Shown here: in pieces, positions 16,630 through 24,007 of the stretch | Layout: every line of letters starts with the position of its first letter | Position numbering within the stretch: the first letter of the stretch is position 1 | Translations under genes and position numbers: made by a program | The notes under the pieces: model-generated | What the model saw: only the letters and a program-made list of their open reading frames with translations | Told to the model about the DNA's origin: nothing | The model's database searches: none | Source of the DNA: Natrinema sp. CBA1119 | Lineage (GTDB): Archaea; Halobacteriota; Halobacteria; Halobacteriales; Natrialbaceae | Direction of reading: 5' to 3' | Assembly: GCF_002572525.1 (NCBI RefSeq) | Contig: NZ_PDBS01000008.1 | Coordinates: 372,001 to 436,000, forward strand | DNA length: 64,000 bases

Positions 16630-17853
16630 ATGGAACGGAGTCGACGACGAGTCCTCGCCACGACAGCGAGTCTCGGGCTCGGATGTCTCGCGGGCTGTGC
16701 GGGAAGCGATGGGGGAAACGGCGACGATAACGAAACCGGAAATGGCGACGATAACGGAAATGGAACTGAAAGCGGATCCAGCGAACCCGTCCCGGAACTC
16801 TCGGCGGACGCCGAGGAGGTTGCCACACTGTTCGTGGAGGACTCGGAAATGGGGGGTTTCGGCGAGTCGGTCGCGCTCGACGGCGACACCGCTGTCGTCG
16901 GTTCGATGGGAACCCGGTCAGTAGACGGCTCGGCGTACGTCTTCGAGCGATCCGACGGCTCGTGGGAGCAGCGGACGACGCTCGAGGCGGCGAACGGCGA
17001 CGAGGTCGTGATCGACGGTGAAACGATCATGGTCGCAGCCGATAACAACACTGTCGTCGTCTACGAACGCGACGGCGATTCGTGGGACAGCGGGCCGGAA
17101 CTATCGGTCACCGGCGACGGCGTCAACTACCCGATCGTGATCGACGGCGACACGGCGCTGGTCGGATCCGACGACGGGTTCTATGACGGCCGGCCGGTCG
17201 ACGTTTTCGAGCGGGTCGACGGCACCTGGGAGGAGTCGACGACGTTGACCCCTGAATCGGGGCTCGGAAGCGGTAAGTTCGGGAACGGGGTTGCGCTGTC
17301 GGACGGGACTGCCCTCGTGGCGGCCGACAACGCCGACCCGACCGACTCCGGGACCGATGGGGGCGCGGTGTACGTCTTCGACCGCGAGGAAGGGGCGTGG
17401 ACTCAGCGGGAGCCGATCACCCGGGGTGGACTCGGACAGTACGACGCGTTCGGCCGCTCGGTTACCCTCGAGGGAGACCGCGCACTCGTCATGCAGTACA
17501 ACAGTGGCGAACACGAGGGGAGTTCGGTCTTCGTCTACGGCCGATCCGGGGATGTCTGGGAAGAACAGGGACGGCTGACCCAGACCGGTGACAGCGCTGA
17601 TTTCGGCGAGACGCTCGCACTGGTCGGCTCGACGACGCTGGTTGGCTCTCCCAGCGCGATCAACGTAACGGCTGAGGCGTACGTTTTCAAGGAAACGGAT
17701 GGCTCATGGGAACGCGAGATCCGGTTCGTCAAGGGCGGCGAGGGGAAGGGGTTCGCCGATGCCGTCGCGATGAGCGGCGACACCGCACTCGTCGGCCGCC
17801 CCTACGATGACGAGAACGGCGAGGACGCGGGCGCGGTTTACGTCTACGAGTGA
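16630..17853 (+). CDS. Tat-exported lipoprotein with FG-GAP/beta-propeller-like repeats
   Basis: In this 407-residue protein the N-terminus has a twin-arginine motif (SRRRVLATTAS) and a lipobox LAGCAG, so it should be exported by Tat and lipid-anchored outside the cell. A Gly/Asn/Asp-rich linker of about 35 residues follows. The rest is about six repeats of roughly 50 residues with the pattern FGESVALDGDTAVVGS...GSAYVFERSDGSWEQ, typical of FG-GAP-like blades that fold as a beta-propeller. The role is probably binding of a surface partner or polysaccharide; no enzyme motif is seen. It stands alone. Confidence 0.85.
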   Translation: MERSRRRVLATTASLGLGCLAGCAGSDGGNGDDNETGNGDDNGNGTESGSSEPVPELSADAEEVATLFVEDSEMGGFGESVALDGDTAVVGSMGTRSVDGSAYVFERSDGSWEQRTTLEAANGDEVVIDGETIMVAADNNTVVVYERDGDSWDSGPELSVTGDGVNYPIVIDGDTALVGSDDGFYDGRPVDVFERVDGTWEESTTLTPESGLGSGKFGNGVALSDGTALVAADNADPTDSGTDGGAVYVFDREEGAWTQREPITRGGLGQYDAFGRSVTLEGDRALVMQYNSGEHEGSSVFVYGRSGDVWEEQGRLTQTGDSADFGETLALVGSTTLVGSPSAINVTAEAYVFKETDGSWEREIRFVKGGEGKGFADAVAMSGDTALVGRPYDDENGEDAGAVYVYE

Positions 17854-18056
17854 GCCGCGATACGAGCGATCGCTTGAACATTGGACGGCACAAGATCCCC
17901 CTCATGAACTGACCAATCAACAGGTGATGTCGACGGGGAAAATAGTGGTGTGAACGGTGATTTCGATCGTTGACTGGTCAGTTGCATCCGCTGTGTGTTT
18001 AGTACGACTCTGCCAATATCACTGATGGCGTATAGATGACCCAGCGTTAAGTTCGC

Positions 18057-18308
18057 ATGTGTGCTTACCATCATTTCTCAAACTCCTCAGAGATAACTGA
18101 CTCAGACCGCCACTCCGCCGTTCGGATCTACGGGTGCCCGTCGCTTGACGACTACGACTTCACGGCCGGCGGTACGGCCGAACGCCTCGAGCACGTCAAC
18201 ACCGAACATGCTGAAGAGTATCAACGGGAGGACTGGCCGGCTACCGACGTCGCCCAGAAAGAACGGCACCTGGACGAGGACGACAGCGCCGAGTCGGCCG
18301 ACGAGTAA
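18057..18308 (+). CDS. Small acidic protein of unknown function
   Basis: This 83-residue frame starts at ATG 18057. The central part AVRIYGCPSLDDYDFTAGGT and the acidic tail DEDDSAESADE look like a genuine haloarchaeal protein. I recognise no family. A single Cys and a His-rich N-terminus (YHHF) are the only notable residues. It could also be a fragment. Confidence 0.4.
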   Translation: MCAYHHFSNSSEITDSDRHSAVRIYGCPSLDDYDFTAGGTAERLEHVNTEHAEEYQREDWPATDVAQKERHLDEDDSAESADE

Positions 18309-18638
18309 ACGGGACTTGCCTTCAGCCGCTGGTAACATCATTGTTACCAACGTATCTGGCCAATAGAGTTATTCGAAAACGGACTCGATATGATGATGAC
18401 GAGGGGGAATGGGTTCTAGTCGTTGCCCGACAGAATCCGCCCGACCCGAGACATACGGTCCCTCGTCTTCCGAAATCGAGTCACGTTCCGACGTGAAGCC
18501 AATAGCCAAATTGTCAAACCCGATTTCGGACCCACCCAAGTCGATACCCATTGATATTGGATGGGGCTCAACGCTGGCCTCTGGCCGGCGTTTCTATGAC
18601 GGAAGAGTTTATACGAGAAGCCGCGGCTAACGCCGGCG
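18309..18638. other. Intergenic, nothing convincing
   Basis: This stretch of 330 bases has only one open frame of note: a 60-codon acidic minus-strand frame (18369-18551) without domains. I consider it unproven. No repeat or RNA is recognised. Confidence 0.35.
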
Positions 18639-18814
18639 ATGTCTCTCACCGAGAGACGCAAAAACCTCTTGCTCGCCGTCGCTCTGACCGAGTTCAGCGT
18701 TCACTACGAGCAAGTTGATCCCGAACTCGCGGAAAGGCATGGCATCTCACAGCGAGCTCCCTCGTCGATCACGACGTCGGGCCTACCGAGGCCGTCGCAC
18801 TCGAGATCGGATAG
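18639..18814 (+). pseudogene. Small conserved-type haloarchaeal protein, one-base frameshift
   Basis: The frame MSLTERRKNLLLAVALTEFS...YEQVDPELAER is lost at CATGGCATC near 18740. The next frame continues WHLTASSLVDHDVGPTEAVA to a TAG at 18812. Adding one base after AGG rejoins them into a helical protein of about 58 residues with an uninterrupted amphipathic pattern. The family is unnamed to me. A MITE begins one base after the stop codon. Confidence 0.5.
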
Positions 18815-18815
18815 C

Positions 18816-18899
18816 TATAGTAGCCACTGAAACGATTTACACACTGATCGCAACGTGGTCATGCGATTAGATGTACAGTGACTTTCAGTGGGTACTATA
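18816..18899. mobile_element. 84-bp MITE with 17-base terminal inverted repeats
   Basis: The left end TATAGTAGCCACTGAAA and the right end TTTCAGTGGGTACTATA are inverted repeats with one mismatch in 17. The internal 50 bases code for nothing. The TATAGTA start is shared with the IS630-type element at 21290, but the rest of the repeat differs, so it was probably mobilised by another transposase that is not in this window. The target duplication is not obvious. Confidence 0.65.
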
Positions 18900-18901
18900 A
18901 T

Positions 18902-19126
18902 TCACGTGGCGATTCCGAGCACGGTAGTCGTTTGGCGCAGTCCCGAGTTGGCCTGTCTATCTCGAACTCCGTTCGCTGAGGCAAGCAGCGCCACCCGGTA
19001 GACGTCACCAGTTGTGAGTGAGCTTTCGTCGACGAACGCCTTCGGGATCGATACCGTGTACTGGTCCCCGCGCTTTTCGAGTGGCGTCTCGTAGAGAAGG
19101 CGTAACGAATCCGGAGTCTCTACCAT
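18902..19126 (-). CDS. Small TRAM-like / beta-barrel protein
   Basis: This 74-residue frame starts at MVETPDSLRLLYETPLEKRG and has TTGDVYRVALLASAN. The pattern of IPDSLR...V-P...GDxYRVALL is the one I know from small haloarchaeal TRAM-domain-like proteins, which bind RNA. The first two thirds fit well and the C-terminus is atypical. The longer open frame to 19336 is not supported. It lies next to the MITE; its stop is close to the MITE's right end. Confidence 0.5.
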   Translation of the reverse strand: MVETPDSLRLLYETPLEKRGDQYTVSIPKAFVDESSLTTGDVYRVALLASANGVRDRQANSGLRQTTTVLGIAT

Positions 19127-19481
19127 TATCGACTGTATGGCGGGCTGACTAAAGGGAATTTGGTCATCCAGCGGGATCAACCGGCTTCGCAAGTTCCCCG
19201 ACAATTCAATATTGTGTATACAGTTTAGAACTGTTTCACTATCGTCTATCGGCGGGTAGGCGTCTGGAAACTCCCAAAACCGATGGGTTCCTTCGGTTTG
19301 CTTGCTGGTCGTGATTATCAGAGTAATCACGATCAAATTGAAGTACCCCGACGCTGTCGGTGAAGCACGAATGCTGCAACCGCCTCACGACGGCGCTTTC
19401 TCCGGGGTAGAGACGCTGAGAGTGGGGGTCTTTCTGCAGTTACCGAGTGGGTTTCGAATTTACCTCCCCAGCCGGAAGCCT
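19127..19481. other. Intergenic, no gene recognised
   Basis: About 350 bases lie between a small minus-strand gene and a truncated HTH gene. Open frames exist on both strands but none shows a domain or persuasive composition. The only clear signal is the palindrome at its right edge (19482-19509). Confidence 0.35.
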
Positions 19482-19509
19482 GATCACGAATTATCGATAA
19501 TTCGTGATC
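19482..19509. promoter_or_regulatory. Perfect 28-base palindrome at the start of a truncated HTH gene
   Basis: GATCACGAATTAT and its exact complement meet at a central CG, giving 14-base arms without a loop. It covers the GTG at 19504 and ends 3 bases before ATG 19513. A dimeric regulator encoded by the adjacent DUF7437-like gene would be the natural candidate to bind it. The palindrome could also fold as a cruciform. Confidence 0.55.
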
Positions 19510-19512
19510 GGG

Positions 19513-19704
19513 ATGGCGAACTCACCTCCCCGGGCGGGCCAGCCACCCATTCAGCAGCTTCAGACGGTCGTCGACCTTCTTGAGACGTCAATACTCGCTC
19601 AGATTTATGCCCCCATTTTGCAGCACGGTCCCGTCACTGTTTCCGAGATCGTCGACGAACTCGGTATCCGAATGTCTTTCTCCGCAAGCACGTTGATCCG
19701 ATAG
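19513..19704 (+). pseudogene. Truncated winged-helix regulator (DUF7437-like)
   Basis: The frame MANSPPRAGQPPIQQLQTVV...LETSILAQIYAPILQHGPVT...SEIVDELGI aligns with the N-terminal winged helix of the regulator at 5514-6113. After GI the similarity ends and the frame runs 11 codons to a stop. The recognition helix and whole C-terminal domain are gone. I read it as a 3'-deleted gene joined to the DNA before the second MNT/HEPN pair. Confidence 0.6.
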
Positions 19705-19769
19705 TGAGTATTTAAGCAGAATCTGAACCACATATAATGTTTTTATAGTAGTAGTCCGTGTCACGGCAT

Positions 19770-20465
19770 ATGAACCGCGAGACGGAAAGTACGGATTCGC
19801 CCGGAGCATATATTTCGCTTTCTATACCCCCTTCAGATCCGGAATTATTTAAACATAAGGCGACGAGTGATGTCCTTTTATTTTTAACAAACCATCGATT
19901 CAGTGACTTTTCCCTGCGAGAACTTGCGACGCAGATCGGCCATTCACACCAGTCCGTTCGACGGGCTGTGAATGTTCTCAGTTCGAATGATCTGGTCACA
20001 GAATCTCCCAAAAGCAACCAGCGCCTTATTCAGATCAACAGACAGCGCCTTTCTATCCCAGACGATCCGATTCTTCGGATTCCCCAATCGGAGTATCACC
20101 AGCCGGTCAAAACTGCTGTAACGAAGCTCCGTGAGAACATTAGTGACGTCGTCGGCATCATCCTGTATGGGAGTGTTGCCCGGGGAGATGCTGACCGACG
20201 AAGCGATATCGATCTCTGGGTGCTGGCTCGCTCTGGGCGGGCCGAAAGCCAACGAGAAGCGAACGCCATCGCACGCGACCTCGAAGAGATGGAATTCGAT
20301 GGTGACCGGTACGCGTACGATATCGACGTCGAGGCCGTCCAAGCGATTCCGGCCTACACCGATGACATTCGGGAAATCATCGTCTCGGGAATTCCAGTCT
20401 ACAAGACGAGTGACTTCGAAACTGTCGAAAACCTCCTTCTGGAGGAAGGAGCTGCCGATGAGTAG
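19770..20465 (+). CDS. Nucleotidyltransferase with N-terminal HTH (MNT-type antitoxin)
   Basis: I chose ATG 19770 (231 residues); a TATA-like TTTTATAG lies about 27 bases before it. Residues about 20-95 form a winged helix (DVLLFLTNHRFSDFSLRELA, GHSHQSVRRAVNVL). Residues 110-231 are the nucleotidyltransferase, with VVGIILYGSVARGDADRRSD and DIDLWVL (the GSx10DxD motif). Enzymes of this class (MntA) add AMP to a HEPN RNase toxin and silence it. The C-terminus overlaps the HEPN gene by 8 bases. The HTH may autoregulate the operon. It appears intact, although its partner is frameshifted. Confidence 0.8.
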   Translation: MNRETESTDSPGAYISLSIPPSDPELFKHKATSDVLLFLTNHRFSDFSLRELATQIGHSHQSVRRAVNVLSSNDLVTESPKSNQRLIQINRQRLSIPDDPILRIPQSEYHQPVKTAVTKLRENISDVVGIILYGSVARGDADRRSDIDLWVLARSGRAESQREANAIARDLEEMEFDGDRYAYDIDVEAVQAIPAYTDDIREIIVSGIPVYKTSDFETVENLLLEEGAADE

Positions 20466-20953
20466 CGGCTCAGACCCGTCATCTGTGCTCGCAGCACTTG
20501 AGCGTGCGCAGGACGCCTTCGAGATGGTTGGACGAGGTCGGACGGATTAGTGCTGATGCAGACTGGAAGACACAGCTGACGAAAGCGTGTCGCCTTCTCG
20601 AAGTTGTCGACACACTCCAAGCACAAGACGGGTACTACACTGCCGTCATCGAGGTCTGTTTCGGGGCCATTGAACGGTCCATCGAGGCGTATGCCCTCTC
20701 GATGACGACCGATACACTCCAAGATTTCCAGGACCATCAGTTCAGCTACGAACGTGCCCATCAGATCGGGCTATTCGAGAGGCAGACTGCAGAGGAGATG
20801 AGGAACCTCTACAATGAGAACCGGACTGAGAGTTATTACGGTGGCGGTCGTCCAACCGAAGAACAAGCGGACGCAATGACCGAACTCGCAATCGCTGTCC
20901 ATCAGTTCGCGGTGAGTCAGATCCGGGAGGGCAGCGTCTGTCTGTGTGACTGA
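20458..20953 (+). pseudogene. HEPN-domain toxin, frameshifted near the N-terminus
   Basis: ATG 20458 begins MSSGSDPSSVLAALERAQDA, and this frame hits TAG at 20550. Another frame carries LDEVGRISADADWKTQLTKA and continues through KACRLLEVVDTL, MRNLYNENRTESYYGGGRPT and AIAVHQFAVSQI to 20953. Removing one G at ATGGTTGG near 20530 joins them into a normal 164-residue HEPN protein. The basic motif NRTESYY lacks the histidine of the usual RxxxxHY site, so either this subgroup uses another residue or the toxin is inactive. Confidence 0.75.
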
Positions 20954-21289
20954 CTCCATTAGGCACTTAGAGAGAACACTATGGACCGGAATACATCCAC
21001 AGGAGGAACGCAATTGACCCCATTTATCGACTCGTTCGAGCGCTACCTCCAAGACAAGGGGGAAAGGCCGCGGTGGGGACGGCGGGAACTACCGACGAAA
21101 CGCAGCACGCGAGCTCGAGCGGTTCGCTGAGTGGGCCGACGGCGACCGCGACGACGACTGGACCGGGATCGTCCCCGACGATGTTGACTGAGAGCCCACC
21201 TTCGAGGATCTCGACGAACGCGTCTTTCGGGAGTATGCCCGACACCTCGCCGGTGATCGAGGGCTCAAACAGAACACTGTACAAACCTA

Positions 21290-22345
21290 TAGTAGACGTT
21301 AGAAATAATTGCTCAGACTATGGATAGAGAGTTGATCAAGAGCGGTATCGATCGCTGTTGTCAGCTCAGAAAGCGAGTCGAAGAATCGGTTGCTAAGTGC
21401 TGATTGCAGCTGTCTCCAGCACTCTTCCACTGGGTTGAGTTCCGGGGAATTGCTGGTAACGTGACGAAGACGAGGTCGTCACGGGTCGCCAGATCCGTGA
21501 CGGCTGATGCCTGTAAATACGGCGCTCCATCGAGTACAACGATCAAATCTTCTTCGAATTCTTTGCATAACGGGAGGATAAAATGTTTTGCGTGATCGGC
21601 GGTGACGTACTCGGTGAATCGTGAGAAGAAGCACTCGCCGTCTTCGGTAATCGCGCCGAGCAGACACGTCCAGTCGCGTTGGCCAGAAAGTTCGACGGTC
21701 GGCCGCGTGCCGCGCGGAAACCATGCGGCACGCGGCTCAACCTGGACGGATTCCTTGGTCTGATCGATGCAGACTACTGTGGCGTCCATCTCCGCTCGCT
21801 TTTTTTTTGAGTTCGTCGCGGAACTCTTCTGTGTCTGATTCCTCGGCTTCGGCGGCTGTACGGCGCGGTTTTTGGTAGCTCAGTCCAGCTTCTTTGAGCA
21901 ACCGACGGCAACTCGGATAGGAGTACTCGACGCCGTAGGTTTCTTCAAGAAACTCCTGGACGAGCGCCGGCGTCCACGCCGGCGCGTCGATACCGACTTC
22001 CTTGGGAGGTTCGTGAACGGTTTGTTCAAACTCATCTTGCTGTGTTTCTGAGAGCTTTCGTTTTCTCCCGGATCGATGGGCATCAGGGACAGCTTGCTCA
22101 AGCGGTTTGTCCGTATCGAGTCGCATGAGCCAACTGTAGATAGTTCTTCGACCAGTGTCGTGCCACTCTGCAAGTTCAGTCTGCGTCAGGCCGTTCTTGT
22201 ACGCAATCGCTGCTAACAACCGTTGTGTCGGCTTGTTTCCCTCAACCTTGCCAAGGGCGTCTTGGAGTTCTTCGACGGAGATTTCGTCGAGATGGTCCAT
22301 TGTCTACAGTGACAATCTGCGGGCGGGAAATTCTAACGGTTACTA
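21290..22345 (-). mobile_element. IS630/Tc1-type insertion sequence, 1056 bp, with TA target duplication
   Basis: Terminal inverted repeats are TAGTAGACGTTAGAA (21290) and TTCTAACGGTTACTA (22331-22345), 13 of 15 matching. The TA dinucleotide is present on both sides (21288-21289 and 22346-22347). Removing the element plus one TA restores the integrase codons CAA ACC TAT TAC CGC. The stop codon of the transposase lies inside the left repeat. Confidence 0.85.
21299..22300 (-). pseudogene. IS630-type transposase (two-frame, plus a disabling frameshift)
   Basis: The first frame (22300-21737) encodes an N-terminal HTH, LTQTELAEWHDTGRRTIYSW, and the second HTH domain up to DTEEFRDELKKK. At a run of nine A residues (codons AAA AAA AAA) the frame must shift to continue as KRAEMDATVVCIDQTKESVQ. 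This is the usual slippage point in such transposases. The DDE domain shows CIDQ (first Asp) and VVLDGAPYL (second Asp). A further one-base deletion after VTLP moves SPELNPVEECWRQLQ, which holds the catalytic Glu, into a third frame ending at 21299. The enzyme is therefore inactive as it stands. Confidence 0.8.
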
Positions 22346-23322
22346 TATTACCGCTATATCTCTGCGTGGTGTGGCTGGTGCATCAACGAGGGGTACCTCG
22401 AGGCGCACTACGCCCAGCAGGCGAGTGCAATGGCCCCCCGCTGCCGGAGGACGACGGCCGCAAGCCCGGCGACCAGCAGGCCTGGACGTCGGAACAGCGC
22501 CACGCCCTCACCCGCTACGTCGACGAACGGGCCCGCGACGCCGCCGAGGCGTACATGACACTTCCGGAGGGTACTGATCCGGTCGACAAGCAGCGAGCGC
22601 ACTACGCGGCGCTGAAGGCGGCTCGTGACCGGGCCCTGGTGTTCGTTCTCGCGTACACCGCCGTTCGCGTCGGGGAACTACTCCGGGACCCGAACGACCC
22701 GCGCCGGCGCGGCGTCCGATGGGAGGACCTCTCGATCGACGGCGGGAGTATGGACGTCTACCGGGAGAAACAGCAGTGGGACGCAGCCAGTCTCCCCGAC
22801 CCGGTAATTTCGCCGCTGCGGAGCTACCGCCAGCTGATGGACCCACCGACCGAACGGTGGGCGGTGTTTCCGACGTTCGACCAACGAACACTTGCGGGGC
22901 TCGTCCAGGAGGAACTCGCTGACCGAGGGGAACAGCCGGATGCAATCGATGAGCGACGTAACGAGTATGCTCGGGATCTTCTGTTGGCGCTCGACGAGGA
23001 TGTGCGGCCCCCGTCGATCACGACTGATGGTGCTCGGTCCATTCTCCAGCGACTCTCGGACGCTGCAGAAATCGACATCGACCATCCGAAACACGACTAT
23101 CTGGCTCCCCACGGCGGCCGGCGTGGGATGGGTGAAGTTCTCGTTCGAGCATTCGGATACACGGTTGCCGCCCGGTATCTCGACAATTCGGAGGAGATGG
23201 TGAGAGAGCGGTATTCACATATCGAGGCCGGAGAACTCGGTGATGTCGCTACTGAGGCGCTCGAGGAGATTGATAGTATACCGCAGTAACTTATTTCGAG
23301 TGTGAGGGGTAGACCGACACGT

Positions 23323-23976
23323 TCACACCGCTTCAACGGTGAACAGCGAGTCGTCGCTGAGGACGACCTGTACCCGGCGGTGCCAGGCGTCAGCGAAGGC
23401 CTCCCGTTGCTCCTCGCTCGCGGACCCATCCAGAATCCTCTGAAGATTCCCGATTGCGGGCCCACCGTCAGGAACGTCGCTGACGTGGTAGGTCACTTCG
23501 ATGGTCTCGTCCGTGTCGGCTCGCCGGAACCGGAACGTCGGCTCCGCCGTGTCCGGGTCGAACACGTCGAAGCGCAGGAGATTACGGCGGCCGCCGTAGC
23601 CGCCGGCGAGCCCGCTGAATCCGTCGTCGTCGGTCGCGCCAGTCACGTACGAGATGATACGGCTCATCACGCCGTACGCAGCATCGTCCTGCGGGCCGGC
23701 CGCCTGAACCTCGATTTCGCTCCGGACTGGATAGCCGTCGGGGTAGAGGGCGTCAAGCCCGAGCTGGACGATCCGGTAGGCGCCCGAGGCAGTCGGACAG
23801 GAGTGTCCCGCCTCTTTCACCGCGTCTCTATAGGTGATGACGAACGGGTCGCCCGGTTCGAGGACGCCGAGGGCCTCCGCGACGGGGTCGCGGATTTCGA
23901 TCGGATCGACGTCGTAGTCTACCTGCCAATTGGTTCTAGCCTGGGTCGCGTCAGTCGCAGTGGAATTCGATGTCAT
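23323..23976 (-). CDS. FmdE-like protein
   Basis: The protein has 217 residues starting MTSNSTATDATQ. The core DPFVITYRDAVKEAGHSCPT followed by ASGAYRIVQLGLDALYPDG matches the FmdE (formylmethanofuran dehydrogenase subunit E-like) domain with its GHxCP metal-site motif. GLAGGYGGRRNLLRFDVFD follows. Haloarchaea lack methanogenesis; such proteins are found near metal or molybdenum genes and probably bind a metal. It lies just downstream of the P1B ATPase, 31 bases from its stop on the same strand, so it may be the last gene of the metal-efflux operon. Confidence 0.72.
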   Translation of the reverse strand: MTSNSTATDATQARTNWQVDYDVDPIEIRDPVAEALGVLEPGDPFVITYRDAVKEAGHSCPTASGAYRIVQLGLDALYPDGYPVRSEIEVQAAGPQDDAAYGVMSRIISYVTGATDDDGFSGLAGGYGGRRNLLRFDVFDPDTAEPTFRFRRADTDETIEVTYHVSDVPDGGPAIGNLQRILDGSASEEQREAFADAWHRRVQVVLSDDSLFTVEAV

Positions 23977-24007
23977 GAGTTGTGGTGGTGGTGATCGTGT
24001 CTCGTGG

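Larger units (their letters stand above)
20981..23289 (+). pseudogene. Tyrosine recombinase/integrase (XerC/D-like), split by an IS630-type element
   Basis: The start at ATG 20981 gives GGTQLTPFIDSFERYLQDKG, the SAM-like core-binding domain. A frameshift near 21065 and a TGA at about 21187 interrupt it before ADGDRDDDWTGIVPDDVD / EPTFEDLDERVFREYARHLA. The IS630-type element sits between QTY and YRYISAWCGWC. The catalytic half then continues intact to 23289 with AYTAVRVGELL (first Arg), HGGRRGMGEVLVRAFGY (HxxR) and RERYSHIE (nucleophilic Tyr). So the gene was already decayed or has three separate lesions. No tRNA attachment site is visible nearby, so what it integrated is unknown. Confidence 0.8.
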
